From: Microcyclospora pomicola
Taxonomy: Eukaryota > Ascomycota > Dothideomycetes > Capnodiales
DNA length: 64,000 nt
Reading direction: 5' to 3'
Assembly (NCBI GenBank): GCA_002786065.1
Contig: NHNY01000031.1
Location: forward strand, 187,510 to 251,509
Below the pieces are notes generated by a model. The model ran no database searches. It had not been told where the DNA came from and saw only the letters and a program-made list of their open reading frames with translations. The translations under genes were made by a program, and so were the position numbers. Shown one piece after another: positions 32,998 through 44,346 of the stretch. The first letter of the stretch is position 1, and the number at the start of each line of letters is the position of its first letter.

Positions 32998-34293
32998 ATG
33001 CCCTCAAACGCTTCTTCGTCAGGCGGGTCCCGAGTCGGCGCTGACCGGGTGCTCAAGCGACGAGCTGCTTGCGAGGAGTGTAGGACGAAGAAGCTGAAGT
33101 GCTCCGGAGGTCACCCATCGTGCGAAAGATGTGTACGCGAGAGCATCTACTGTTCTTATGGTCTTCAGAAGCAAATGGGCCGGCCGCAGAAGCGAAAAGA
33201 CGGTCATCCAGCTCAGACTGCAGAGCAGCCACAAAACGATGACCATGCTAGCATGGCGCCCCTTGAACAGACTGCAGCAGACTTGATGGACGCAGATCTC
33301 TTGGTTTCGTACGAAACAGATCATCTCGGAGCGTCACGGCTTGTAGAACAGAGGGCCGAAACCACTGTGCCTATTGAAAGCTCATTGCCTGGTCTGACTC
33401 CGGACACTTCAGCCAACTCACCCCCACTCTTGCAGTTGCCATCAGAACTACAACAAGACGTTTCTCGTGAAATATCGTCTGTCTCGCTGTTCGACTCATC
33501 ATTGGCGCACAACACCTTCGGGCTGGACTGCAATCTCGCCACCGGTCTACCACCTTGTGCTTGCCTAGGTTCTATCTACCTGGGTCTCAACAACTTGCAA
33601 CAGATGACCGAACCGTATCAATTTCCTACCTGCCTTGTTCCCTTGCGCGAGGCAATGAGAACGGCAAACTCAGTGTTGCAATGTAGTGAGTGTCCACGCC
33701 AGTTCATCACCGGTATTCAAAACACGCAGATGTTGGGCACCTTGCTTGTTTCCATCGCGGAGCGCTTCGGGAAGGCCCTCGATGCTATCACGAGCGAGGC
33801 TGTACGTGCAGATATGCTTGGTGAGACGAAGCAATTCCGTCTTGTCGATCTCAACACGGAACATGGCTATCTTCACGCAGGCGGGCCGGGCTGTGCGGCA
33901 GCCTTTAGCATAGATCTTTCGCCTCACGAATGGCGTAGCATGGCCAAAAAGGTCGTCCGTACAGAAATCTACGGATCGCATGCTGGAGCAGACTCGGTGT
34001 CTGCAGACGCTGCACATAGGTCGTCGACTGTACGCTATGCATCGCAGCATGACCCACATGCATGCGGAGCCCTGTCAGATCCTGAGCATACGTCCAGCAC
34101 CCACTTCATGGGATATGTTCATCAAATGCTAACGCGGCAGAGGCGATGGCATACCGATGTGCCACCGAATGATTTCCCGCTTGATAGACAAGGCCATTTG
34201 GTGGGTCGAATGAGCTCGTCTGAAGGTGATCACTTGTGCATGAAAATGCCCGCATTCGCCGCACAGCTCGTTGATTCTTTTGACTGGTCTTGA
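32998..34293 (+). CDS. Zn2Cys6 transcription factor
   Basis: Single-exon, 431 residues. The binuclear zinc cluster lies at about residues 22-50 with perfect CX2CX6CX6CX2CX6C spacing (CEECRTKKLKC, then CERC and a final Cys in SIYC). A basic segment GRPQKRK follows directly, as in fungal cluster regulators. The remainder has no long fungal transcription-factor homology domain; a region near residues 185-260 (PLREAMRTANSVLQC, LGTLLVSIAERFGKA) resembles the C-terminal module of AflR-like regulators. It should be a nuclear, DNA-binding regulator, likely recognising CGG-type half sites. The target is unknown; the surrounding genes are housekeeping, so it is not an obvious cluster regulator. Confidence 0.92.
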   Translation: MPSNASSSGGSRVGADRVLKRRAACEECRTKKLKCSGGHPSCERCVRESIYCSYGLQKQMGRPQKRKDGHPAQTAEQPQNDDHASMAPLEQTAADLMDADLLVSYETDHLGASRLVEQRAETTVPIESSLPGLTPDTSANSPPLLQLPSELQQDVSREISSVSLFDSSLAHNTFGLDCNLATGLPPCACLGSIYLGLNNLQQMTEPYQFPTCLVPLREAMRTANSVLQCSECPRQFITGIQNTQMLGTLLVSIAERFGKALDAITSEAVRADMLGETKQFRLVDLNTEHGYLHAGGPGCAAAFSIDLSPHEWRSMAKKVVRTEIYGSHAGADSVSADAAHRSSTVRYASQHDPHACGALSDPEHTSSTHFMGYVHQMLTRQRRWHTDVPPNDFPLDRQGHLVGRMSSSEGDHLCMKMPAFAAQLVDSFDWS

Positions 34294-34389
34294 AATGACT
34301 GGTGTCTCAGCTGAAAAGACTAGAGCGTGGACGACAAATCTAGTCTATTCTTTTAGCAACCCCATGCTGAAGATGATCTCGGGTTGCGA

Positions 34390-35649
34390 TCAAGCTTCTT
34401 TCCTCAATTTATTGAGTGCTGCCATGATTCCATCACTGACAGGATCTTGGTCTAATTTACGCTTCTTGGGCTGTACATCTCCCTGTGATCCATGCTGTTC
34501 CGGTCGAACGATACTACTGTCTACTGGTCGCTCTGGCTCTGCCGTAGCTTGAGCAAGTGCTTCCTCCGCATCTAAGTCATCATTCTGTGCTGAGATATTA
34601 TCAGTGAGCTGCGTAATAGGCCTTAGTTCCATATCACTGTTCTCAATCGTCCTCGATTGCTCCGTCGATAGGTGGCTGGGCAATGTTGTGCTCGCTTCAT
34701 CATCTTCAGCCCTTGTAACATCCCTACTCATAGTCGCTCTCTGACTTTGAGTTCCACCGGGCCCACTACGGGCAGTACGTCGAACGCGGAAAGGTTCTGT
34801 GACACTTGCGCACCATCGCTGGACTTTCTTCTCGCCCCATCCAGCGATCTGACTGACTTCCTCATGACGAGCGTTGACGGCGGTGCGTATTGTTCCAAAC
34901 TGTGAGACGAGTGCTACCGCATCCGTTTTGTTGATACTCCGTGGGGTGGTGATGAAGTCGACCATGCGATCTGAATATGCTGTGCTTTGGTGTTGTTTGA
35001 TTGAAGTTGGCGCTGCATTCTCATAGGTTTTAAACAGCTCAAGGTAGCGTCCGCCCTCCGCAGCAGACCAACATAAGACCAGAGTGACATTGTTGATGAG
35101 ACTGGTTTTCGAAAGCTCACGTAACGACTCTTCATGGTTTTGAATGTCAACCATGACCAACACGACACGGAGATTGTATTTGCCTTGCAGGTTCTTGATC
35201 CTCGTGTATATGTACTCTGGATGAAGCCGATGGTACTTCAAACTGAGGAAAAGAGCGCACGTCGTGAGACCGACCACATAGTCGGCTGGAATGTCACCAT
35301 ATTCCCAAGGCAGAGACTTGATATTAGATAAGATCGGATTGCCCTTCTGACGAGGCGACACAATTATGCTGGCAGTGGACGTGCGCTTGCCAGGCAGCGC
35401 CTGTGGTTTGGGTTGAACGACACCGGCGGGCTTTGAAGCAGTTTTGCTCAGCGAGGCCGACGATGCTCGATCTGGGTTGATGGTGGTCCTTGGACCCGCG
35501 GGTTGTGGTGTGCTACTACTGGCTCTGTTCAATGAAGAGGATGTGGCGCCTGTAGAGGATGCGCCGGCTTGGACACCATTTTGGCTCTCGTTACCATGGT
35601 GCCTCTCTTGGGCACATAGAGCGTGATTCAGTAACCCGCTTTCTTCCAT
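34390..35649 (-). CDS. RAD10: DNA excision repair protein RAD10/ERCC1
   Basis: Single open frame; I place the start at 35649 (419 residues), but an ATG at 35700 would add 17 residues and a short upstream exon is possible. The N-terminal 130 residues are Ser/Thr/Pro-rich and look disordered. The central nuclease-like domain runs from about residue 125 to 240, with NPILSNIKSLPWEYGDI and YVVGLTTCALFLSLKYHRLHP, then RVVLVMVDIQNHEESLREL. A helix-hairpin-helix pair follows (LVSQFGTIRTAV and IAGWGEKKVQRW). This is the Rad10/ERCC1 layout; with Rad1/XPF it makes the 5' incision in nucleotide excision repair and trims flaps in recombination. The C-terminal 100 residues are polar and poorly conserved. 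It stops only 97 bases from the Zn2Cys6 gene. Confidence 0.93.
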   Translation of the reverse strand: MEESGLLNHALCAQERHHGNESQNGVQAGASSTGATSSSLNRASSSTPQPAGPRTTINPDRASSASLSKTASKPAGVVQPKPQALPGKRTSTASIIVSPRQKGNPILSNIKSLPWEYGDIPADYVVGLTTCALFLSLKYHRLHPEYIYTRIKNLQGKYNLRVVLVMVDIQNHEESLRELSKTSLINNVTLVLCWSAAEGGRYLELFKTYENAAPTSIKQHQSTAYSDRMVDFITTPRSINKTDAVALVSQFGTIRTAVNARHEEVSQIAGWGEKKVQRWCASVTEPFRVRRTARSGPGGTQSQRATMSRDVTRAEDDEASTTLPSHLSTEQSRTIENSDMELRPITQLTDNISAQNDDLDAEEALAQATAEPERPVDSSIVRPEQHGSQGDVQPKKRKLDQDPVSDGIMAALNKLRKEA

Positions 35650-36097
35650 TGACGTTATAAGAAGTCCCAGTCGATAAACGATCCACGAGCTCGCATACAT
35701 GTATCAGATGGAGTGCCTCGAATCCGATGCAGTGCCGATCATGTATTGACGCACGCGGATCGAGGATGAACGCTAGCGGCGGCAGGATCCGCGTGCCTCC
35801 ACTACTGCTCCCATTCACTTTGGGTCATTCTGGGATCTCCATCATCGCAGACAGCCTTCACCACGCCCACGCCTCATTTCCCGGACCGATATATCACGGG
35901 CGCCCGGAGTCCACACCATCTTGTCACTGGCAGAGCTGGATCCTCAGACCTGGATGAAGTAGCTGGATTCTTGCCCGGCTTGCGAAGGCAAACGTCGGCA
36001 TCACTCTTTCGCGCGCCCATATCGATACCATTATTCTTGCTGGGCCGACCTCCCTCAAAACCTACCACCGGCACAGCGTACTGTGATTCCACGATCC
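35650..36097. promoter_or_regulatory. Shared divergent promoter region, RAD10 and MED19
   Basis: 448 bases between divergent starts; no gene seen. Both promoters must lie here. Confidence 0.45.
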
Positions 36098-37328
36098 ATG
36101 TCCGTAGACGAGCGGTCTCCTAAGCGCCAGCGCCTATCTTCATATTCCCCCGCATCCTCTCCCGGCAGAAAGGCGTCCTTGATCGAGCAGTCGCAGCACG
36201 TTCACGACTTTCCGCAAACGCCGCCTCCCTCGGTGCATATGTCCCCTTCATGGACCGCACAGAACTTATCGAACTCCGCTTTGCCCGAGCAGCAGCAAGC
36301 AGTTGCCAATGGTGGAAGCAGCTTCCCAACACCACCGAATACTGCTGGATATCTCAGCCAGAACATGATGATGGAGAGGAGCGGAGACAGCGACTTCGAC
36401 GCAGCAAGCGCGAAAAACACCCCGTCAGAAAATCGAACAGGGCTTTTCAAGAGCGATGAGGATGGTGACATAGAGATGCACGAGGGCGAGAAGGATGGAC
36501 AGGACTCAACGCAGCACAGAAGGACAGACCATGAACGGGACGCAGGAGCCGTGACAGTCAAGCTGTACAAACTGATATCGGAACGTAAGTATTGTAGCCA
36601 GTCTGCAAGATGGATCAGCGTTGCTAAATGCCATTCTAGCGGTCGCACCTTCGCAACCTCTACAGGTGTCGAATTTGATGCAGCTCTATGGACTCGAGAA
36701 GATTCAGGCCTCTGTCGCTCGTAAGGATGCCGCAGGTAACAAAATCAATAAGCTGCGAAAGTCGTACGAAGGCAAAGCCAAGACTCTTGGTCTCGAAGGT
36801 CGTATCAAGGCGGCGAAAACAGATACGCCTGTTGAGATTCTTGGCGGCCTGGTGGATCCTGGCTGGGACCAGGTTGGAGGTGATGGTAAAACGTGGTGGG
36901 AGGCACGCTGGGCGGAACTACCGCTCAATGATCCGCAAGGCTGCGAAGTTCTCCTCAAAAAGACAGAGGGCGCATTTTCGATGGCACCCGGTCGTCTACC
37001 AAAGCGGGAGCACGAAAGCTGGGCATCAATGCTTGGACTGGATGACCCGACCGCAGGACGTGCTACCCCTGCTTTACAGCCAGTCGCTACTCATAATGCA
37101 GCATCGGCAAGAATAGCGCCTCCAGCTGTGCCTCGTGGACCCGCTTCAGCAGCATCGGTGGACCACACTGGACTTCTACGACCCGAGCGTGCTGGGAAGA
37201 AGCGACGATATGACGAGAGCAGTTACACGGGCTACCAAGAGGGTTACGATGATGACGGCTACAGCACGGGCGGAGGCAGTGTGGGGGGTCCCAAACGGCA
37301 GAAGAGACTTCCCTTGCCCGTATCATGA
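36098..37328 (+). CDS. ROX3: Mediator subunit 19 (Rox3)
   Basis: Two exons, 36098-36584 and 36640-37328, with a 55-nt intron in phase 1 (GTAAGT...CTAG); 391 residues. The start is the ATG at 36098 (MSVDERSPKRQRL). The splice rebuilds LYKLISEPVAPSQPLQ, the heart of the Rox3/Med19 domain, followed by NLMQLYGLEKIQASVARKD and KINKLRKSYEGKAK. The N-terminal 150 residues are Ser/Pro/Gln-rich and the last 100 are disordered with a basic end. Med19 sits in the head/middle of Mediator and links activators and repressors to RNA polymerase II. Length is typical for filamentous fungi (yeast Rox3 is 220). Confidence 0.95.
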
Positions 37329-37827
37329 TAGTAGTTGTGAGATTTTTCCGTTGATACCACCCAGGTCGGATCTGGGCGTTGTTCTATGAGGCAAAATGGT
37401 TCCTCCTCACGGTTGTGTACTTTAGCTTTGGCTGTCGGATTGGCGTTCATGCTGTTTTCGGATTTTCAATGGGCTGCTACGAGATTGGCACATAGTACGG
37501 TCTGTTTTTAACTTATTATGACAGACTGGTCGCGGAAACGCGAAGAAACTTAAAGTACCTGGCGAGAAGTAAAACTTTCACTTCAATCATGCATGTTCTT
37601 TGCGTGGTTTGCTGTTCGCTTCGTGTAAGCTATATAGGTACGTGTACGCTGTGCTAAGAACGTCACACGCATCGTCCTAGCTTCGGCTCCCAAGCACATC
37701 CCAAGCACATGCCAACTTCACTTGCTATCTAGAAGCCTACCTCTCCGGCACCTTTTCTCCTCGCATCCGATCATACAACGCTCCATAATGCGGTCGCAAC
37801 TCTATTCACGAGAGTCGATCGTGTACA
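37329..37827. other. Intergenic, no gene seen
   Basis: About 500 bases between MED19 and the MDM1-like gene, containing a TATATAGGTACGTG element near 37630. It should include the downstream gene's promoter. Confidence 0.45.
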
Positions 37828-40800
37828 ATGCCCATGCCACGCATCTCTACGATCGACTATAGATATCTGATCGCTGCAGGAGTCGTCGTATTCATTGCGT
37901 GGGCTCTGATCACTGACTGGCTTCCTTCCCTACGCTGGGTGCCGCATGCGTTCATCGGAGGCGCAGTCACAGCGATCGGAGGAGGAGTGTGGGTCATTGC
38001 AACTACATCGCGAGGAGTACAGATCGCGCAGAACAACCATGGCGGTCGGCAAGTCAAATTGGCATTTCTGGCCGATTGGGAGGAAGAGAAGAGTGCGCTG
38101 AATGCAAGAACCGAGTACAGGCGGCCAACCATATTCCCTGATGCGGCAGAGTTTTCAAAGGCAGTGGACGGCCTCTTGGATGTGGTGCTTCGGGACTTCG
38201 TCACCAGCTGGTACCAGAACATCTGCACCCGGTCGCTCTTTCAGCATGAGATCGATCGCGTTATCCGGTCGGTGCTTCTGACCACCGCGGCCAGATTTAC
38301 GGAGCTCGATGTGGTAGAAATTGGAGTCGCGCGATTGCTGCCTCTGGTTACGACACACCTGAAGGACTTCTACGATGCGGAACGTGCTGTGAAGGGCAAA
38401 GACCTTAAGTCAAACCTGACGGAAAGTGAAGAATTGGATGCTGCGATTGCTGGTAAATACAAGAATGGTAGATTGCATCAGGCTGCAGGTGTCGCCGTGG
38501 AAAGCCAGCAAGAATATTTGCGTGCATTGGTGGTGAAGTTGCTCCCGATTCTGCTTCCGCCAAACATGAAAAGCAGCTCCGCTGTACTCACACTGATTCG
38601 AGAGCTGGTATCTCATGCCGTATTGCTCCCTGTGGTACAACTTGCGCAAGATCCGGATCTATGGAATCAGATGATTGTCACTTTCGGGAGACCTATGTTA
38701 CAAGACCGTAAGTCAGTCCGTAAGGTTCGTGCAGCTTTGGATCAGCATACTCCGGCGAGTCCCAAGGCCATCAAAGGCACGCAGTTTCCTCGTCTTCGAC
38801 CGTTGGACAGTGAACGACAATTTGAGCGCTTCATCCGCGGTGTCAGAAACGTCACCACCCTGTCGGATGCCCGTAGATTTCGTAGCGAGATCATAAGCCA
38901 GCTACGAAGAGATTCAGCAGTTGAGGGGCAGGACGCCGTCTATTTGCGCCGTATGGAAACGGGTAAAAGAATGCTCGACCAGAAAATTGTCTCCTTGACA
39001 AGCAACAATCAGGCAAATTCTAAGCTCGCCATGGACCCTCCATCCACCCTCAATCAGCACTCAACTTCTCGAAAACGCCAAGCCACGCTCCGTCAAGTCA
39101 TATACGACGCGGCAGGACTAGGATATTTCATGGAGTACATGGATCGAGTAAAGCTCATGCGGTTGGTGCAGTTCTTTTTGGTTGTTGACGGCTTTCGTAA
39201 TCCACTAGAGGGGGACAATGATGAGCCCACGCCTGGAGAAGCCTCTGAAACAGAAAAAATGGACATCGTCCAGATGTATGAAGGATATCTTAGCCGATCA
39301 GAGCTGCAGACTTCCGAGATCGCACTGAGTGCAGTGCGACATTATCTCAAGGCGGGCAGTACTTCAAGTACCGCCGAGTATATCGAGGCAAGACGCGCGG
39401 TTCTGCAGACACAAACTAAGGTGTACAACTTCATGAACGACTCACACTACGAAGGTTTCAAACGTTCAGATCTTTATTACAAATGGCTTGCAATTGACGA
39501 GTCGCCAGCTTTGGCTGCATTGCAAAGAAAGCAGACCGGGACGGCCGCGACTGTTCATGACAGTCAGGCTACCGGCGATGTGTCGCCGATCAAGCAGCGA
39601 AGACCACCTTTCAGTGCCCTCAGTAGAGACTCGGAATTAAGGCGAGCCGTGCTATCATCTTCCGATCTCAAAAGCTCTGTTAACCCCCTCCTGTCACCTG
39701 TTGAGGGCACAAGACGGTCGCTGGATAGCAGTAATCGACCAGCGTTGTTCGAAGACAGCGTTGACGATGAGAGGATGACTCAATCCATAAACAGTCTCAA
39801 CAGCTACGACTCAGACAATGACGCCGCAGAAAAAGCCAAAGATGAGGCAAAAGCAGTCGATGCCATGCAGCTTGCGCTTGACGACATCGTGGGTGACGAT
39901 CAGGGGGCCGACGAGTTGTTCCTACCCGATGTAGGTCAGGCTTCGCCTCAGGATCCTGATGGAAATGCTGCGCCAAATTTGGTGCAAGGGCAAGGGCGGC
40001 CTTCACTATTGGATAGACCATCAGAGAAAGGCAAACCGAGCATCGCGAGTCTGGGCTTAGTCGGAGGTCCTCGAAGCCGAGGCGTATTCGTAGATGATCT
40101 TTTCGGCGAGGAAGCTGAAAAGTTTGCTGAAGATGACAAGGAACAGTCTGATGGGCCTGAGGGAAGCGATGATGATCGTGTTCGAGAAGCTGCTCCAGGT
40201 GACCTTGGCTTAGCCGAAGCAATTGCTGCTCTGAACGCTGAAATCGAGAAACTCAACACACAAAAAGGAGTACTGGATTCTCTGACCGCGAAAGCTGAGC
40301 TCACGAACAATGCCGCGGAGTTACGTATCCTACAAAAGTCTGAGCAGAGCTTACAACGAGAAATTCATCGGCTTAGCATGCAGAAGCAACAATACATGGT
40401 CCAAGAGAGTGACAATAGCCTATACGGTCGCGCCGCCATCAGCATCAAGTCTGTCATGGTCGGTCGTGAAGATGATGGGCACGAATTTGCACTGTATGTG
40501 ATCGAAGTACGGCGCCAGGCCGGCGAGCAGATGCCTGGTGCGACATGGGCCGTCACCAGGAGATACAGTCAGTTCCACGACCTGCACAAGCGATTACGCG
40601 CTCGCTTTCCGGCTGTGCGAGAACTGGATTTCCCACGTCGACAGGCGCTGTTCACTCTGCAGAAAGACTTTATTCAAAAGCGAAGGGTCATACTAGAACG
40701 CTATTTGCGCTCGCTGCTCCTTGTGCCAGCCATCTGTCGCAGCCGTGAGCTCCGCGCTTTTCTTTCCCAGTCGGCCATCACCTCGAATGAAGCTAGCGGC

Positions 40801-41587
40801 AATCAGGCCGACGCGAAAGACTTCGTGACGCGCATCTATAATTCTGTGTCCGATGGAATGGAGGAATTTCTCGGGAACATACCGGTCCTGGATCAATTGT
40901 CCGTAGCAGGCCAGAATCTGATCTCGGCCGCGACGGCACAGATGAGCTCTGGGAATGGTACCATCGCAGCCATTGACGCTCTCGATCCGGCAGTACAAGA
41001 TCCAGCCACGGCGACAGAGGCCGAGGCCGAGTTGAATGCTTACGAAACCAAAGAAACTGAGCCGTTCGTGAAGCCCATCTGTGATCTCTTCCTTGAGACG
41101 TTCGAACTGTCGAAAGGAAATAGTTGGCTTCGCGGACGGACTGTGGTCGTGGTCCTTCATCAATTGCTAGGTGGTACGATCGAGCGCCGGGTCCGAGATG
41201 TTGCTCGCGTATCCTTAGAAGACGCGAAACTAGCTCAAGTGGTCGCTTTGCTGCAAGGCACCATGTGGCCTGAAGGAAAGCTAAGAACATCAAGTGCACC
41301 AAGAACCGAAGACGAAAAGGCTAGAACGCGCAAGGAAGCAGCATTATTGCTGGAAGCATTGATTCCGGACCTCGCCGGGAGTGTGGTCGGAAAGGCGAAT
41401 GCTGTTGCCGCAGGGAGGAAGATCGCGGCTGTCTTGAATAACAGGAGGTTGAAGTGAGTACCCTTTTCCCAATGAGCAGTCCAAAGTACATGCAAAGCCG
41501 TACTAACCATTCCATTCCAGTACTCACATGGTGGCTACGATGGTAGATGAGGTGGTGAAAATTGTGTTTCCAGAGGCTATAGGTTGA
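37828..41587 (+). CDS. MDM1-like sorting nexin (PXA-RGS-PX-nexin C)
   Basis: Two exons, 37828-41453 and 41521-41587, joined in phase 2 across a 67-nt intron with a perfect TACTAAC branch site; 1230 residues. Without the splice the protein would stop at RRLK; the second exon adds a helix (HMVATMVDEVVKIVFPEAIG). Two N-terminal membrane segments lie at about residues 12-30 and 38-58. A PXA domain follows (about 100-300), an RGS-like domain (about 425-570, LGYFMEYMDRVKLMRLVQFF), a disordered acidic linker, a coiled coil (about 795-860), a PX domain (about 870-985, including the RRYSQFHDLHKRL phosphoinositide-binding region) and a nexin C-terminal domain (about 1075-1195). In yeast, Mdm1 tethers ER to vacuole at nucleus-vacuole junctions and binds PI3P; that role is likely but inferred here. 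Confidence 0.94.
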
Positions 41588-42083
41588 CGAAACACCTGAA
41601 CGTCCGACGCAGACCACCACTGTACATTTCTGATTGACTTATGATGTATGAACTTGATGTTACCATTGATTTAGCACACTTCGAGGACCCATCTGGAGCT
41701 ATGGTTGAAACAGTGCATTCTTCCGTACCCGAAAACATGCTATGTTCGCGTGTCGTGGTTGAAGTCCTCGTGACTGTGCGTGAATCGTGATCGTACTTAA
41801 GCTGGTGAATCACAATTCATTTCGGTGAATGTACATGTAGTGTCTGTTGTAAACTGTAAGAACATGCTAATTGTCTCATGTCATGCAATGTGAAGGATGC
41901 GCTGCGGCTAACAACTCTTCAATGCTCCAATCCCTGTCAGGTCAGCCGTCATCGACGCCTCCCGGCACGCCGCTTATCCATGATTGTGTAAGATGGAGTG
42001 AATTCAAGGGTTCTGCTTCGCTGCATAAAGTAGCTTCTTACCCTTCTCTCTCCAGTGCTACATCGACCTCCCCAGATGTCAAG
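41588..42083. other. Intergenic / leader of IML2
   Basis: About 500 bases. The frame of IML2 is open from 41871 (ATG at 41883) and would add 67 residues; the family N-terminus argues for the downstream ATG at 42084, so I treat this as promoter and 5' leader. Confidence 0.45.
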
Positions 42084-44213
42084 ATGAAACGCTGGTTTGG
42101 CGCGAAAGCGCCTGCGTCTGGTACAAATGGTTTCCTCTCAGCTGCTGAGGAGCCACATGCTTTGGCAGAAGCCATGGCATCCGCCATGCTAATGATGAAT
42201 GATGAGATCGATGTTGCCGAAGAACAACTAAGCCACGGCACGTCGCCTTTCCACAAGCTGGGTCGAGCGTATGCTCTGTTCTTCCGAGCGATTCTTGGCT
42301 TCGAGAAAGACGTTATGGAACAGGCCTCCCTGCGACTGGCGGAGGCCGAGGAATCCGCAATTGAACACCAAAAACGTGCGATCAGAGATCCATCGTCAGC
42401 ACACCAAAGTGCGATCTATCCACCTGGTGCGGAGTATGCGTTGTGCCATGCAGAGGCCCAGCTGATGTCTGCGGTCGTTGCTGTGCTCAACGAAAGTCTT
42501 ACCGAGAGCTTGAAAGGGTTCTACAAGCTACGGAAAGCATTCTGGACACTGCATGATATCAGTGAGGCAGAGAAACGGTATTTGAGTACGCATCACTCTA
42601 CAACTTCGAGCTCTGCGGCTTCTGTTGTCACTTCTGCGTCGACAACTTCGAACACTATCACCCAGAACTCGGCCATTTCTAGCACTTCTGCAAAGGCTTC
42701 GGGAACACATACGCCAGCCACCGAAGGTGGCGACGACGATGACGATGATGACTTTGTAGATGCCAGCGAGGAGGTCATTGGTGATGATACAGCAGCTGCT
42801 GAGCGCCAGAATGGGTCTCACCCACCCGATCACGACTTCGACAAGTTGACCTTGTATGGGTCGAATGTAGTCACTCCTGACCATGAGGTTCGCTCCGAAT
42901 TTGCTTCCAAAGGCACCAGGGAGGATCAAATTGACTTCAGGTCGATTACATCCGACCCAATTGATCTGTACATTCATTCAGGAACGGGGATGGTGTACGG
43001 TCTCATGCAGCTTATACTGTCCATGATTCCGCCAGCTTTCTCGAGGCTGCTATCACTTTTCTCATTCCGCGGAGATCGCGAGACAGGATTTCGCATGCTT
43101 TGGTCCGCTTCACGATTCAAGAAGGACATCAACGGTGCAATGGCAGGGCTGTTCACACTCACCTTCCACAATGTCACCGTCGCATATTGTGACATAATCA
43201 CTGAAGATGTCCTTCCTCGGGAAAGGCTCAAGGCGCTACTCGTCGACATGCGAAATCTATATCCGAAGAGTAAGCTTTGGATACTAGAAGAAGCAAGAAT
43301 GCTGGCCGCAGACAGGCAACTTGAGCAAGCCGTTAGCAAGATCGACCAAGATCAGACCAAGTCGTTGCGTCAGTTAGAGGCTCTTCAGATGTTCGAGCGC
43401 AGCTTGAACTGCATGTTCTTACACCGGTATGAGGAGTGTGCGGAAACGTTCATGAAATGCGTCAAGCTTAACAACTGGAGTCACGGCCTATATTACTACA
43501 TCGCTGGCGCATGTTATGTTGAGCTTTACCGCATTTACAAAGCCTCCGATCCTGCGAGAGCTGCAAAATATGCCGAGAAGGCTGACTTGCATCTTCATAA
43601 AGTCCCGGAACATACTGGCAAGAAGCGGTTGATGGCCCGACAATTGCCCTTGGACACGTTCGTCCTCCGTAAGATCACGAAGTGGGATCATCGGGCGAAG
43701 CTGTGGAAGTGCACCTTCGTCGACGCTGTCGGGGTGAGTCCTATTGAAGAGATGAGCTATTTCTGGTCTGGGTACCGTCGCATGAATCAGGCTCAACTTC
43801 AGGACTCGCTGAAGCGCCTTGCCTGGTTCGATGATCCGACTCACAACGAAAACTTCCCTCGGGAATCTGCGGATGAGAAAGCGACTCTAGGGCTCCTTAA
43901 GGCTACATGCTTGCGGTTTCTTGGTGAGATACAGCCAGCCCAGGCTATGCTGCGAGAAAATGTGTTTTCGCACCAGTTGCAACAGCTCAAAGCATGCGAC
44001 CATCCTGATGTCTGGTCGCTTCCTGTTGCGCATTACGAGATGGCGGTCTGCCTTTGGGAGGAGGCGGGTAAGGAGAATGGGGACAGGACTTTGCTGAAAC
44101 GCTGTAGCGAGGAGATCGCCACGATCGAGAAATGGGAATCCTTTGATCTCGATGCACGAGTCGGGATGAAAGTCACGACAGCTCGAGCGACACTAAATAA
44201 ATTAGGCATATAA
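42084..44213 (+). CDS. IML2: Inclusion body clearance protein IML2
   Basis: Single-exon, 709 residues from the ATG at 42084 (MKRWFGAKAP, context TCAAGATGAAA); an upstream ATG at 41883 is possible. The family (Iml2/TTC39, TPR-like helical repeats) is recognised from EEPHALAEAMASAMLMMNDE, the FHKLGRAYALFFRAILGFEK segment and MVYGLMQLILSMIPPAFSRL, then FRMLWSASRFKKDINGAMAG further on. An acidic, low-complexity insert (Ser/Thr then Asp run, about 170-255) interrupts the N-terminal region. In yeast Iml2 is found in cytosol and nucleus and helps lipid droplets clear inclusion bodies. The fungal length (about 700-730) fits the shorter start. Confidence 0.93.
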   Translation: MKRWFGAKAPASGTNGFLSAAEEPHALAEAMASAMLMMNDEIDVAEEQLSHGTSPFHKLGRAYALFFRAILGFEKDVMEQASLRLAEAEESAIEHQKRAIRDPSSAHQSAIYPPGAEYALCHAEAQLMSAVVAVLNESLTESLKGFYKLRKAFWTLHDISEAEKRYLSTHHSTTSSSAASVVTSASTTSNTITQNSAISSTSAKASGTHTPATEGGDDDDDDDFVDASEEVIGDDTAAAERQNGSHPPDHDFDKLTLYGSNVVTPDHEVRSEFASKGTREDQIDFRSITSDPIDLYIHSGTGMVYGLMQLILSMIPPAFSRLLSLFSFRGDRETGFRMLWSASRFKKDINGAMAGLFTLTFHNVTVAYCDIITEDVLPRERLKALLVDMRNLYPKSKLWILEEARMLAADRQLEQAVSKIDQDQTKSLRQLEALQMFERSLNCMFLHRYEECAETFMKCVKLNNWSHGLYYYIAGACYVELYRIYKASDPARAAKYAEKADLHLHKVPEHTGKKRLMARQLPLDTFVLRKITKWDHRAKLWKCTFVDAVGVSPIEEMSYFWSGYRRMNQAQLQDSLKRLAWFDDPTHNENFPRESADEKATLGLLKATCLRFLGEIQPAQAMLRENVFSHQLQQLKACDHPDVWSLPVAHYEMAVCLWEEAGKENGDRTLLKRCSEEIATIEKWESFDLDARVGMKVTTARATLNKLGI

Positions 44214-44346
44214 AGAGGCGGTGCCGTTGTCGCCAGATGAGTACACATAGAATTACATTGAGCCTGATAGCCTTGGTACGTCACTACAACAGCCTTCAGC
44301 CCGAGCTTGTAAACCTTGCGCCGTGATTTCAAGACGAGGCATTGTC

